Shown here piece by piece: positions 17,477 through 29,800 of a DNA stretch of 64,000 nucleotides. The stretch's first letter is position 1; every line of letters starts with the position of its first letter. The position numbers were made by a program, and so were the translations under genes. Under the pieces are notes generated by a model. That model made no database searches, was not told the DNA's origin, and saw only the letters and a list, made by a program, of their open reading frames with translations. This stretch comes from Opisthocomus hoazin (lineage: Eukaryota > Chordata > Aves > Opisthocomiformes > Opisthocomidae), in assembly GCF_030867145.1 (NCBI RefSeq), contig NC_134439.1:6857379-6921378 (forward strand). The letters are read 5' to 3'.

Positions 17477-18412
17477 ATGAAGAACCAAACTGCTGTCAAT
17501 GAGTTTATTCTTCTGGGATTTTCCTATGGGCTGCAGGTCCAGACCTTACTTTACCTGGTCTTTCTGGTCACCTACATGGTAACAATCACTGAGAATGCAA
17601 TCATCATTTTTGTGGTGAAAAGGAACCAACGCCTCCAAAAGCCCATGTATTATTTCCTGGGGAACTTGTCCTTCCTGGAGATTTGGTATGTCTCTGTAAC
17701 ATTGCCTAGGCTTTTGTTTGGATTCTGGTCACAGAGCATGACCATCTCATTCACCAGCTGCATGACCCAATTATACTTCTTTATCTCTCTTATGTGCACT
17801 GAATGTGTCCTCTTGGCTGTAATGGCCTATGACCGCTATTTAGCTGTGTGCCATCCCCTGCGCTACCCAGCCATCATGACCCACAAGTTGTGCTTTCAGC
17901 TGTCAATTCTCTCATGGGGAGGAGGCTTTTCTGTTTCCTTGGTCAAGGTGTCTTTTATTTCACACCTCACATTTTGTGGTCCACAAGTCATAAACCACTT
18001 CTTTTGTGACATCTCTCCAGTCCTGAACCTTTCCTGCTCTGACATGTCCCTTGCACAGACAGTGGACTTTGTATTAGCCTTGGTGATCCTGCTGATACCT
18101 CTCTTGATCATTGTTTTCTCTTATTGCTGTATCTTGTCAACTATCTTGTGTATGCCTTCAGCCCAGGGAAGGAGAAAAACCTTCTCCACTTGTACCTCCC
18201 ATTTCACAGTAGTCATTCTCTTTTTCTCAGCCACTCTCTTCATGTATGCCAGGCCCAGGAGGATCCATTCATTCAACCTCAACAAAATAGTGTCTGTCTT
18301 TTATGCTGTATTCACTCCAGCACTGAACCCTCTAATATATTGTCTGAGGAACAAGGAGGTGAAAGAAATTCTGAGAAAGATCATAAACACTAGCTGCTCT
18401 GCACACCGATAA
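17477..18412 (+). CDS. Olfactory receptor, OR6B-like, intact
   Basis: The 311-residue intronless frame is a class II odorant receptor GPCR that would couple to the olfactory G protein in sensory neurons. Met1 begins MKNQTAVNEFILLGF, with an N-glycosylation site at N3. Landmarks are N40 in TM1 (TEN where GN is usual), KPMYYFLGNLSFLE, MAYDRYLAVCHPLRY (DRY at 119-121), the TM5 region after VINHFFCDISPVLNLSC, KTFSTCTSHF in TM6, and PALNPLIYCLRNKEV in TM7. The TM3 text LMCTECVLLA and the FCDISPVLNLSC loop closely resemble the OR6B group. Length and all conserved motifs are normal. The non-coding first exon is not identifiable. Confidence 0.95.
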   Translation: MKNQTAVNEFILLGFSYGLQVQTLLYLVFLVTYMVTITENAIIIFVVKRNQRLQKPMYYFLGNLSFLEIWYVSVTLPRLLFGFWSQSMTISFTSCMTQLYFFISLMCTECVLLAVMAYDRYLAVCHPLRYPAIMTHKLCFQLSILSWGGGFSVSLVKVSFISHLTFCGPQVINHFFCDISPVLNLSCSDMSLAQTVDFVLALVILLIPLLIIVFSYCCILSTILCMPSAQGRRKTFSTCTSHFTVVILFFSATLFMYARPRRIHSFNLNKIVSVFYAVFTPALNPLIYCLRNKEVKEILRKIINTSCSAHR

Positions 18413-20224
18413 GTTCCTAGGCTAAGGATACAGAGGAACATAGACAGTAGTCAGAAGTTTCCTTCTTGAAATGTAATTGACTGAGACCACTACAGATTGT
18501 TCATTGCTGACTCAGTCATCACTGTCTTGCTGCACTGTAGTCTAGTAAGGAAGAAATCGTATGTGGAAATATCTCCTTTCCATTCATGGGGGTGATGACT
18601 GAACTACATCTGTCCGTAAATTATTCTGAATAATAGCAATAAAATAAGTCATACTAGAACCTTGGCCGATGGATAATTTCCTCTTGAAAATCCTGAAACC
18701 TGGAATTATAATTTTCAGATCCATGTAGGAACGTTAGATATCATTGACAATCTGTTGGCCAAATCGCTACAGACACAGTTAAAGAGCACTAAAACAGCTG
18801 TTAACAGCACTAAAATCGGCTGACTTCCTTATTGTATCACAGTCTAACTGTATAGAGAAAATGTTATTCTTGCTGTATCTATACTATTTGCGTACCCATA
18901 CTGTCACATGACCTCTTGTTTGACGTATGATAGTGTGTAGTAATCCTGAGTTGAAGACCACTGTACACTGAGGAATTAGTGATCCACGTAACATTTAACT
19001 TGAGTGTGCCCAGGCATATGCTTTGCTGCATGTACAGCTTAGCCTTTAGACCTGTGTTGTGCTCCAGGATAAACTTTGCCAGTTGAATTTACCAGTATAG
19101 CCTGCAATCAGCTCCCCTTAGTACCTGTGATTACTCCACTTGTGTGTCTTTCACTTTTCCCAAAAGTGCAGCAAGAACCTCTCATGTGAACATCCTTTCT
19201 GTTTGTTAGTAGGAATTCTGGATAGAATTGTTCCCTTTCGAGGGGAACAATTGTTACCTATAATAGCTTGAGTGACCAAAAATGGGTAACGTTTCCACAG
19301 ACAGGTCTGCTCAGCATACTGTTCTCTGATCAGACATCTGCTTGATGCTGCACAGCTCAGGGTTCCCAGTGTCTTAAAGGGCAGAGGACTGTCTGTGTCA
19401 TCCTGTTTTTCATTACAGTATTAGTATTTCAAGTAATAATTTAGAGTGCGAGTGCCTTTCTTACTGGTATAGTAATGAACCTTCATGTGCAAAACACAGT
19501 AGCAAAAGCATGATAAACAGAAATTGGCGACTCCAGAAGCTAAAGTTAATATTTTTTTTTTTAATAGGAACTAAGTATTCTGGATTAAATAATTTTCTGG
19601 GTATGTTTACCTCACCCTGTGACTCTGTAGTTCACAATACTGGACGACAAGAAAATCCACTATTGCGAAACTGACTCATAATTGATCAAAGGAGCAGTCC
19701 TTGAAAGCGCATCCATACACACTTTACAGCATTTTAGGGCAAACAGATCAGATATATGATGCTGTGTATCACAATGTGAAAGGGATCAAGTGCCATTTGA
19801 GATACGCTAGGATATTCTAGTTGTCCTCAGGTCTTCCATAGATACTGTGTTCTAGCTTCCAGACCTCTGAGACAAACTAAAATATCTCGAATGATATGTA
19901 AAATATCTGTTTAAACACATGAACAATGTTCTGAGAGTAAGATACAGCTCCAGATGTCTTATATTTAAGTGTCTAAAATGCAAAGCCAATATACAGATAC
20001 ACAATTTGATTACTGAGAGGTTAGCATGTAGTGCCATCTGAGATGCTCCATGGTTTCTTCTCTAGTGTCAAGCTACAATTACAGAAGGTTCTGGACATTT
20101 CTGAAGTGTTGAGTCACATCTGTTGGCATGTGTAATGATTTCAAATGCTATAGGATATACTAGAGGACGCTAGCTGATGATCTCTACCTATAGGGCTTGA
20201 AGTGCCTAAACTGCCATTTAGCAG
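18413..20224. other. Intergenic DNA 3' of the OR6B-like gene
   Basis: No gene is seen. The segment 19024-19490 is recognisably homologous, with many differences, to 24341-24825. AATAAA-type signals occur at about 18638 (caataaaataag), a possible 3' end for the OR transcript. Confidence 0.45.
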
Positions 20225-20510
20225 ATGATTGGGATCCAGCCAGTGCAATCAGTGGAGTACAGTGAAATCCAGTGACCAGTAACCAGTGGTTCCTCAGGGC
20301 TCAGTACTAGGGCCAGTTCTATTCAATATATTTATCAAAGATCTGGATGCAGGAGTTGAATGCAACATTAGCAAATTTGCTGATGATGCTAAACTGAGAG
20401 GTGCTGTTGACTCACTCTAGGGATAAGAGGCCTTGCAGAGGGATCTAGATAGACTGGAGAATTGGACACTCATCAATGGCACAAAATTTAACAGATACAA
20501 GGGATAGTTT
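20225..20510 (+). mobile_element. CR1 LINE fragment, RT region
   Basis: Translated remnants include GSVLGP-like and [21 protein letters not shown]-like text (from nucleotides around 20290-20400). This is the RT palm end of CR1 with its catalytic ADD motif. It is truncated on both sides and carries stops. Confidence 0.8.
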
Positions 20511-22001
20511 CAGACCACATAATGAATATCCATTCAGTTTTTTTAGCTAAAATGACATAATTTTCTCATTTCTCTATATGTCTGCTTAAAAATAAAAACT
20601 TAAAATGTTGAGAAAAATTTTAAAATTAAGAGATATAACATCCCTTGAAATTCTGAAAAACTTTAAAAACTTTGTATGAAGGCAGAGAAAAAAGGCAAAA
20701 TCTGTCATTGTGCAAAGTTTTTTTGATCTTTCATGCATCTCTCATTTATTCCAGACACACCTCATCCAAGTCTTCATTCAGTTTTTCATTTTCTGAGGTG
20801 CCCTCTGTAAGGATATGTGGAAGGAAAGCGTCTGCTCTTTGAAGGGTATCTGGTCAAAGCAGCCATAAACACAAATGTACAGAGCCAAACCTGACAAACA
20901 CTTGACAAAGGAGATCATGATGAGCATAAACCTGGGCAGTCGTACTGATTGGTAAGGATGTATGGAGCATGAAAATGTTTATTTTTCAGTCAGATTATCT
21001 GATTAAGGACCTTGCCCAATTAAGAGGTTAGTAAAAGAGAGGGAGATAAACACAAAGAGTCATAAAACCTGATCAATGACCATTAACAAAGACAATAGCC
21101 AGAAAAACTGGTCAGTCACTCTAATTGATGAGCTATCAAAAAACTATAGGCAACTGAAAATTTGGAAGTGGTACTGATGGAGACCTGAGGGTCCAGGTTG
21201 CTGGATAGGGTTGAGAGGACTGTGCCCGCTGATGAAGCAATGTACAGGGGAAGGGGAGCAGGGAAGAACAAAGAGGGTGCAGACATAAAGGGGTATAAAT
21301 GGGTTGGTCAGGTGTAAACCAGGGACATTCAGTGATTGGCTGAGCCCTATGCCTGATTGCTGAGTTCCAGCTACAGAGGGGACCAGTGTGAGTGGACTGG
21401 GTGCCAGCTACTGTGGTCAGATTGGGGGCTGTGGGGTCCATGTTGCCTGAGGTGCCAGCAACTGGAGCCTGTGGGTCCCAGGGCCAGCTGTCACAGCCAG
21501 TAGGATCTCAGGCTCCAGCCATTGTGGCAGGAGTGGTGTGTCTCCAGAACCAGCTACAGAGGAAGACTGGTGTGAGTGAGGTGAGTGAAGGGCTGAGCAT
21601 TGGTGGCAGGAGTTGGACTGCAGGTCACAAACTGTGTGTTTGGTGCTGGCTTCTGGGGGGACACATGTTTGTATCTATCTTCCCCAAACCAGGTGTGTAG
21701 AGGGTGTGCACGTGTATCCACCAGTAAACTTCAATCCAGACCAGATGGCAAGTATGAAGCATCAGGTCTGCGCAGGGATATCAGAAAAGTGGAGTCTCTG
21801 CTTGTACTTAGGGGTTCCTGCAAGAGTGGAGTGCCTGTGGGACAAGAGTGTGGCAGCTGCACGCTTGGTGCGTCAAGCTGGACCAGCCAGTGAGTAGGAG
21901 ACGCATAGGGTGAGTTAGAGGGCTGGAATCTGGGCCAGGTTGCCAGGTGGACAGAGGCGCTGCGCCATTGCTTGAAAGATCTGCAAATGTGTGTATGCTT
22001 G
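20511..22001. other. Intergenic DNA with unclassified LTR-like patch
   Basis: 20511-21120 is AT-rich with nothing recognisable. 21130-21990 is GC-richer and reiterates short words (CCAGCTAC, GGTGCCAGC, GTGTGAGTG). It includes TATAAATGGG at about 21295, reminiscent of an LTR, but I could not define ends. Open frames here show no protein family features. Confidence 0.3.
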
Positions 22002-22520
22002 TGTAGTGGGTTGACCTTTGCTGGACACCAGGTGCCCACCAAGCCGTTCTATCACTCCCCCTCCTCAGCAGGACAGTGGGGGAGAAAATAAGATGGAAAA
22101 GAACTCATGGGTTGAGAGAAAGGCAGTTTAATAAAGCAAAAGCAAATGCTATGCATGGAAGCAAAGGAGAATAAAAGATTGCTCTGGAAGACAAACATAA
22201 TAATGAACGCCACCCACTCCTCCTTTCTCTTAGATTTTATTGCTGAGCAGATGTAATGTGGTATGGAATATCCTTCTGGTCAGTTTGGGTCAGCTGTCCT
22301 GATCGTATCCACTGCCAAGATCTTGGCCATCCCTAGTCTACTGGCCTTTGGGGGTGAAGGAGGGGAATGTCGGAGACATAGGCTTGATGCTGATTGAGCA
22401 CTGTACAGAAGTAGCCAAAACACTGGTGTATTATCGACACCTATCTAGCTACCAATACAAAGCACAGTACTAGGAGGACTGCTATTGGGAAAATTAATTG
22501 CATCTCAGCCAGACCCAGTA
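22002..22520 (-). mobile_element. Avian ERVL-type LTR
   Basis: The segment is bounded by TGTAGTGGGTTGACC at 22002 and CAGCCAGACCCAGTA near 22520 and resembles a common avian ERVL LTR. On the minus strand, regulatory order fits a sense LTR: a GATATTCCATACCAC segment, AATAAAA, then ATTAAACTGCC before the end. The related LTRs at 30007, 42893 and 40386 share these landmarks. Orientation is not certain, because a primer-site-like sequence follows on the plus strand. Confidence 0.65.
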
Positions 22521-22530
22521 TGATTCTTTT

Positions 22531-22548
22531 TGGCGCCCAATGTGCAGC
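22531..22548 (+). other. Primer-binding-site-like sequence (tRNA-Lys1,2 type)
   Basis: TGGCGCCCAATGTGCAGC resembles the tRNA-Lys1,2 primer site and lies just after the LTR-like block in plus orientation. This conflicts with the minus-strand promoter signals of that block. It may belong to a separate, nested element. Confidence 0.35.
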
Positions 22549-23938
22549 ATGAGGAATTTGAGAGAAGGATAGTAATTGGGAGAGGTATTGGGCAAGACAT
22601 GGACTGAACACAGCTAGAGAGCAAAGAGGGGAATGATTGTGACGAATTTTGGTTGTTGTAATAGTGGTGAATGGATGACAGGTGGGTTGTGTATAAAATA
22701 TCCTCTTTGGTCAGTGTTGTGATCATGTTATTTTGATTTTGGTGTGGGGAATTCTTTTTGTTGATGCAAGTGAAGTTTGTGAAGATTGTGTGATGAATGT
22801 GTATTTTAATAATTCTTAAATATGGGATTCACAGAGTTGAGTGATGGAATGTATTGCCTTTGCATGGCAAAGTTTAGTTAGCAGGAGGGCCACAGGAGGG
22901 CTGCTGTGAGAAGCTTCCCCCATATCTGATAGAGCCAATGACAACCAGCTGCAAGATGGACTCGCCACTCGCCAAAGTTGTGACAGTGGTAGCACCTCTG
23001 TGATAATACGCTTAAGAAGGAAAAAATCTGTTGTGCAACCACAGCTGGAAGAGAGGAGTGAGAATATGTGAGAGAAACAACTCTGCAGACACCAAGGTCA
23101 GAGAAGGAGGGGGAGGAGGTGCTCCAGGCACCAGCGCAGAGATACCCCTGCAGCTTGTGGTGAAGACCATGGTGAGACAGGCTGTCCCCATGCAGCCCAT
23201 TGAAGTTAACAGTGGTTCAGATATCAACCTTCAGCCTGTGGAGGACCTCACACCAAAGCAGGTAGATGCACCTGAAGGAGGCTGTGACCCCATGGAGAAC
23301 CAGCACTGGAGAAGTCTCCTGGCAGGACCTGTGACTCAGTGGAGAGAAGCCCATGCTGGAGCAGGTTTTCTGTCAGATCTTGTAACCTCATGGGGGACCC
23401 ACACTGGAGTAGTCTATTCCTGAAGGACTTCACCCCATGGAAAGGACACTTGGAAAGGACTCACACTGGAGCGATTTGTGAAGAACTGCAGTGGAAGGAC
23501 CCATGTTGAAGAAGTTCATGGAGGACTGTCTCCTGTGAGAGGGACCCCATGCCGGAGCAGGGGAAGAGGGTGAGGAGGAAGGAGTGGCAGAGAAAACATG
23601 TGATAAACTGACCACAACCCCCATTCCCTATCTTCCTGTGACGCCTGGGGGGAGGAAGTTGAGCCTAAGAAGAAGGGAAGGGTGGGGGGAAGATGTTTTA
23701 AGATTTTATTTTATTTCTCATTATCCTACTATGATTTTATTGGCAATAAATTAAACTTATTTCCCCCAGTCAAGTCTAAGTTGACTGTGACAGTAACTGG
23801 TGAGTGATCTCTCCCTGTCCTTATCTTAACCCATGAGCCTTTCATCATAATTTTCTCCCTCTGTCCAGCTTGGGAGGGAGAGGGATGAAGTGGCTTGGTG
23901 GGCACCTGGTGTCCAGCCAAGGTCAATGCACCACAGTT
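22549..23938 (+). mobile_element. ERVL-like internal and LTR sequence
   Basis: No intact retroviral gene remains. 22920-23620 is built from loosely reiterated phrases (CCCATGGA, CTGGAG, GGACC) typical of a long avian LTR. A purine tract at about 23668-23690 precedes TGTTTTAAGATT. AATAAATTAAAC lies at about 23744. The block ends GGTGGGCACCTGGTGTCCAG then CACCACA at 23938. That last ~50 bases is the reverse complement of the start of the block at 22002. Confidence 0.5.
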
Positions 23939-25868
23939 CTTTTCACCCTAGAGAACCTAGAGAGTGTCATGTATGTGTCTGTGCTAGTGACCTCCGGTCT
24001 CTGCCAGCCCCAGAGGAAGAAGAGAGATTGCAGCTTGTGCTTGTGTGTGATGCAGGTCCTGTATGTGGCTGCTTTCAACAGCAGAGCCTTGGCTATGACA
24101 GTCTATGTGAGTGGCCATATCAGTGTCCAACATGTGTATGTGTCTCTGGGTCTTCCTGTGCATGTCTGTGTGCTTGTGTGTATGTCCACATGTCTTTGTG
24201 TGTTCGTCTCTGCGGTAGGTGCTCAGCTTTGCTACTGGTTGAATCTGCAGATGAGAGAGCAGACTGTAACACCATTGCACATTGAGGACCTTGTGACTGA
24301 TATAACATCTACCTTGAGGATGCCTGGGTCTGTGTTGTGCTGCATATAGAGCTCAGTCTTCAGGTCTGTGTTGTGCTGCATGACTTCTCTGGCTGCAGGA
24401 TGAACTCAGAAGTTTATTGTAGCAGAGGAGCCTGCGGGCATCTCCCACTTTACACCAGAAATTACAGCACCCGTATGGCCTTGCCTTTATCTGATAGTGC
24501 AGCAGCAAGTTTTCCTCTGAACATCCTTTCTGTTTGACAGCAGAAATGATGGATATAGTTGTTTTCCTTTTAAAAAATCATATACTAAAGCAAATGACCA
24601 AAATGGACTAACCCTTCCAGGATGTACATGGCATGCTGTGTGTTGATCAGAGGCCCATCTGATGTTTCGGAACTTGGGATTCTCAGCATCTGAAGTGATG
24701 CAGCTTTATCCATACTATCCTCTCCTTTGTAGTGTTAGCTCTAATAAATAGCGTTTTGAATGATGCCGGACACAGTCTACATGTCTGTCTTATTTGGATC
24801 ATAATGAACTAGCAGCTCCTGGTGTAAAACACCTGTGCATCTCCCATCTTAATGACTAATTTCACATCTACTGTCTTAGCTTATTAAAGAAAAAGAGAAG
24901 AGTGAAAAGGTAAACTATGATCCCATGAAACCTCCAGATGGTACGTCCCACATCCAGAGGAAAAATGAAAAATAAATGAAGTTTTAACCTTATTTTTAAA
25001 CTGACAGGTCTCAAACCAGCTTAACACTCTAGTTTCTTTCTTAACACCCTTAACACTCAAGTTTATTTCGTTCCACAATCAACCTTTTATTTACACAAAA
25101 AGAGGCATTGTTTTCTTCTGCTCTCAATTCAAAAGCCTAAGACACAGATATGTTTACATAAACTTATCATTTTGACTTCACACATAAATGGAGCTGTCTA
25201 AGTGGTAGTTCATCTCTTACTACAGCAGAAATCTAGCTTAGAACACATAGACTGCGTTTTAGCTATTTCAACCTGTTTGATACCAGTGGAGAATAGGATT
25301 ATCAGCAGAGCCATAGTTCTTTACATTCCAGATATTTTAAGTAAAGTGAGTCTCTTCAGGCCTTCAAATTAATTTTTTTCACAGAACAGAGCTGAAGAGC
25401 TCACCTGGGAAATATTTCAATCAGAGCTCACCAGAAGACTAACGTCACAGATATTTGTGGAGTGCTTCTCATTAGATCCACTGTACTCTTCTTTGATAAT
25501 TTCTTCCCCTCTTCACTGTGTAATTGTATTTAGATAAGCTCCACAGAAATATTTTCACAATATCCAGAGGATGTTGAGTTTCATCTTGCCACAGGTAAAC
25601 ATACCTACAAAGTACAGAACTATTTCTGTACAGACAGACAGACATAGAGGATATAGTAGCATGGAATTCACTTGATTGGTATGACAAACCTACCTTAAAA
25701 CGACACGAAAAATAATCTGAATAATGCCTTTAAAAAAAAAAAAGAAAACAGATGAAGTTATCTGAAGGATTGACTGGGAACTGCAAGATAAATACAATTT
25801 TTTGGTAAGTGATGGCAACTCATATTGTTCTTACAGTAATGCACACAATATCAAAGCTACTGCTAGAT
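23939..25868. other. Intergenic DNA; TG-rich patch and homologous block
   Basis: 23940-24300 is rich in TGTG words, possibly an old degenerate repeat. 24341-24825 matches 19024-19490 in order and orientation. 24830-25868 is AT-rich, with an A-run at 25731-25745 and no gene. Confidence 0.45.
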
Positions 25869-26825
25869 TTAATTTAATTCATAAGCATGACACCTATTTA
25901 TATTTTTGGCTATCAGTCTTTTCAAGGCTTGTTTCACCTCTTTGTTCCTCAAGCTGTAAATCAAGGGATTCATCACTGGAGACACCAGTGTGTAAGAGAG
26001 AGAAAGCAGTTTGTTACTGCTGCTTGAATAAAAACCTTTGGGTGTCCAGTAGGTCACAATGGCAGATCCATAAAACAGAGTGACCACAACCAGATGAGAT
26101 GAGCAGGTAGAGAATGTTTTTCTCTTGTTCCTAGCTGATGGCATCCTGAAGATGGTGTGGAGTATCTGGACATATGAAACAACTGTGAGTAAGAAGGGGA
26201 CCATGATGAAGAGGACAGTGATTACAAAGGTGGTGATTTCATTCTTGGAGGTGTCCACACAAGCCAGCTTCAGCAGAGGTGGCAGGTCACAGAAGAAGTG
26301 ATTGATTCTGTTGGGCCCACAGTAGGGAAGGGTAAAGATGAAAGTCGTCTGCCCTAAGGCCACCAGGACACCAATAAGCCAAGATACAGCTGATAGCAGG
26401 AAGCACATGTTCCAGCTCATCATGGTCATGTAGCGCAGGGGATGGCATATGGCTGCATAGCGATCATAAGCCATGGCAGCCAGCAGACAACATTCTGTGA
26501 TCCCTAAGAGGGAGAAGGCATACATCTGTGTGGCACAGCCCAGAAAGGATATGCCCTTCCTTTTTGCAAGGAAGTTCACCAGCATCTTTGGGATTGTGGA
26601 TGTAGTGTAGCCGATCTCCAGGAAGGACAAGTTCTTGAGGAAAAAATACATGGGGGAGTGAAGGGCAGCATCTGCCATAGTGACCGTAATGATGAGGATG
26701 TTTCCCACCAAAGTGCTGAGGTACATGAACAATACCAGACAAAAGAGAAAGCCTTGGATCTCTGGAGTGCTGGAGAAAGGTAAAAATCGGAAATAGGTGA
26801 CCGCTGTGTGGTTCCGGCTGGTCAT
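25869..26825 (-). CDS. Olfactory receptor, OR10-like, intact
   Basis: The preferred start is the Met at 26825 (MTSRNHTAVTYFRF), which puts an N-glycosylation sequon at residues 5-7 as usual for ORs. An upstream in-frame Met at 26858 would add 11 residues. The receptor has TM1 VGNILIITV, HSPMYFFLKNLSFLEIGYTT, MAYDRYAAICHPLRY, NHFFCDLPPLLKLAC, KRKTFSTCSSHLVVV and PVMNPLIYSLRNKEVKQAL. These give all seven helices at normal length (318 residues). The SFLEIGYTTSTIPKML text and TM6-TM7 loop favour the OR10 group. There is no frameshift or stop. As an intronless OR CDS it should have a separate upstream non-coding exon, which I cannot locate. Confidence 0.95.
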   Translation of the reverse strand: MTSRNHTAVTYFRFLPFSSTPEIQGFLFCLVLFMYLSTLVGNILIITVTMADAALHSPMYFFLKNLSFLEIGYTTSTIPKMLVNFLAKRKGISFLGCATQMYAFSLLGITECCLLAAMAYDRYAAICHPLRYMTMMSWNMCFLLSAVSWLIGVLVALGQTTFIFTLPYCGPNRINHFFCDLPPLLKLACVDTSKNEITTFVITVLFIMVPFLLTVVSYVQILHTIFRMPSARNKRKTFSTCSSHLVVVTLFYGSAIVTYWTPKGFYSSSSNKLLSLSYTLVSPVMNPLIYSLRNKEVKQALKRLIAKNINRCHAYELN

Positions 26826-29800
26826 GTCCCTCAGGGTTTTTTTAACTGCAGAAATCATGACATATATTTTTTCTACTTAATCTAGAGAAATGCAAAATAG
26901 TAAATCAAATATGTATATATATTGCTGTGTAATAGGACAAGATCCTAGAAGAGTGAGTGATGTTTTACTGCTGTGTTTTGGTATTTTTAGTGCTAAAGAT
27001 TTTTTAGAGGAAGGAGGGAATGTGGTTCCCTTCACATAGCTTTTGATAAGTAAGAACACCTTTTCCAAATGAGCGTACTTCACTTCTAGTCAGTGGAAAG
27101 ACATGTCTTCTTCATGATGGTAGAGTATTTTACTCTTCTCGCCTTTTAGAATGACGATGGTACTCTAACACCCCACTCTTTGAAGTGGACTTTTCTCCCA
27201 TTATCCAGCTGAGATCTGCTACCCTAACACCTCCTGCCAAGCAAAGTAGGCTGGTCCTTAAAACCCAGAGATGACTAATTCATTGGTAGAGCAGGTTTTT
27301 CGGCAATGAGTCCCTCTAGCTATTACTCTGTGGATGGGGTTCATTCTAGAAAAGGATGACCTAGTGAACACAGATAAGCCTATGTACACTCCACAGTAAC
27401 ACGCAGAAGTACTAAATTACTCTCCAGGAAAATACCTTTGTCCCAGGTGCACATCAGAAGGAGCAGTTCTTTTCAAGAATAAAAATTGTCTTGGATTTTA
27501 TCTACTATTCCAATAATCCATTCACTTCATACGAATCAGATGTATCTCCCTCAAAGAAAAACCCTATGTAGGTTGCAGAAGAACAATAACATACAGAAGA
27601 AGAGAAAGCAGACTGAAGCAAAATAACATAGCTCACCTGCTGTTAGAATGCTGTGGTTAAATTTTTGAAAAGTCACCTCTAAAGCCTTGAGTATTTCAAT
27701 GTGTTTATGTTCCCAGTGGAAAATAGCCTGCTGTGTATTGATTGCTTGCATTTGTAGGAGTTAGTTACATTTTCTTCATTGTTTAGGTATGACAAAACCC
27801 TCTCTCTGGTTCTCCTGCTAGCTCTTGGAACTAACTGCAAAAAAGACCAGTCATGGTCTCGAGGCTGATGCCACCCAATGTTATGGATAAAAGCTCGGTA
27901 TGGAAATAAACCATACAAGCTAGGCACAGGAAAAAGGCTTTGCAGGAGGAGAGAACATGCACATAACTCATGTCTAACTCTGGCTTTAAGCTCTCTAATT
28001 AATGGTGAGGGACAGGCCCCTCCATGGAAGAACTCATCCTGCCATCTCAGGCCCTTCAGGTTGTCCAAAAATTGTCCTCTATGGGTGGTAATAATTTCTG
28101 ACTTTATTTGGGTGAATCATACTATGTTTCCATTTAATTAAACAAAGATACAGCACTTCTAAGGATTCACTTACCTTATCATCCAGAAGACACCTACAAG
28201 ACATTAGGTGATTCATCCCTACAAAATCTCTTGCTCTCTGCTGTTCACAGAAGATGACTACAATGTAGATATCACTCTATAGTCGATCATTACTGAGAAG
28301 TGGGGAAAGACATTCCCAAGGCCAGGTTAAATAAATTCAGACTGAATGAGATGTCTTAACACTAGCAGTGCATTTATCAACCAGTAATTTCACTTTTAAT
28401 CAAGTATAACCCCCAGATTTTTGCAACTAATTGCTCTGGTCTCTGTCTGCACTTTGGTCAAAATCCGGAGAACACCAGAAGTGGAATTTTTCTGCATTGA
28501 TTCAGATAACTAACACGTAGTGACAAAAAGCTAAGTCCATCATCTGGAATGTATCCCAATGAGCATGGCTGGGGAGGGGTCAGGAGGAGCAAGGGGAGCG
28601 TTCTCCATTTTATGATTTATCTGAAATCTGCAGTACATGCCTGTCAGAGTCAGGCCTGGAGATCGTCAAGGCTGGATGCAGATTTACCATCAACTGAGTC
28701 TAACTGGAGTCTGTTTCAATGCTTAATATCCAACTGAAATGTTGTCATGCCAGTTAACAGCCTAATTGGTACATTGATTTCCTTCTGCCTGTGGAAGACG
28801 GGTGTCATCTCTTCTGCATGTGAAGGGGCATTGAGGTGAGAGAGACAATGCAGGATTCCTTCTGGACCTCAATAAGAAAGGCCCAACCAAATGGCTAAAT
28901 AAAAGAGCTGTTTTAATAGGATACATTAAAAAAGAATATGCGTAATGAGCAGATCTTATGTCCCTTCTGATGCTGAGAAACCTACATTCATGCAGAAGGG
29001 GATGGTGCTGTGCAGATCCTGTCTGTGGAGGTAGCTCTCCCTTTTGGTCGTTCTGTCTATTACATGATTCCTTCAGGAGAAAATAACTCTGTTCCTAAAG
29101 GATGTTCTCACGAGAACTTGTTGCTTCACTTTTAGACACAGGCCAAGACCATGCACGTGGTGTTGTCACTGCTACCAAGTGGAAGCTGCCTGTAGCATCC
29201 TGACTTTCCATGAGCTGTTCAATTTATCGTGTGGCCAAGGGATATGCACAGCAGACCTGAAGGCCAGGCTGGATGTTCAGCACAGCACAGGCCTGGGCCT
29301 GCTCAGGAGAACTGTTACATGCATCACTAGCTGCTAATTGTGCAATGGTCTCCTGATCAGGATCAATATGAGGCCAAGCTTAAGTGATCTGAAATGTAGA
29401 CCCTGGCCCATAGATTGCGGATGGAGGCTGTAGGAGAGTCTGTCTGGCCTATTTGTGCACCCGGGGCCTGGGCCTTTAAATGTTGGTTTGCAGTTTATAA
29501 TCTCCTCTTCATAATACCTACAAGGTCGTAGTAAAATACAGGTCGTCTAAGTTCAGATGTCAAAGTAGATTCATCTGTGTCTGAATTCTCAGTCTGGGAG
29601 TCTGGATGTCTTTTATAGTCCATGGAGAAAAGCAAGCACTTCTACAGTCTATTTCACCTGATTCTGATACACTGCAAAGAGCAAGATGATCTAAACTGTG
29701 AAAGTATCCACCTTTCCCCAGTGAGTATAAACATAATCTAGACGACTGATTTTGGCCAAGACCTCTACAAGGCTGACAGCTTTACTGAAGTGATTTGAGT

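Noticed and set aside
22531-22548. Proof of a plus-sense provirus from the primer-site-like motif
   Set aside because: The adjacent LTR has its promoter and poly(A)-like signals on the opposite strand and no retroviral gene follows, so a simple provirus is not supported.
27679-28068. A 129-codon minus frame
   Set aside because: No family motif, no hydrophobic pattern of an OR and no conserved context. Kept as intergenic.
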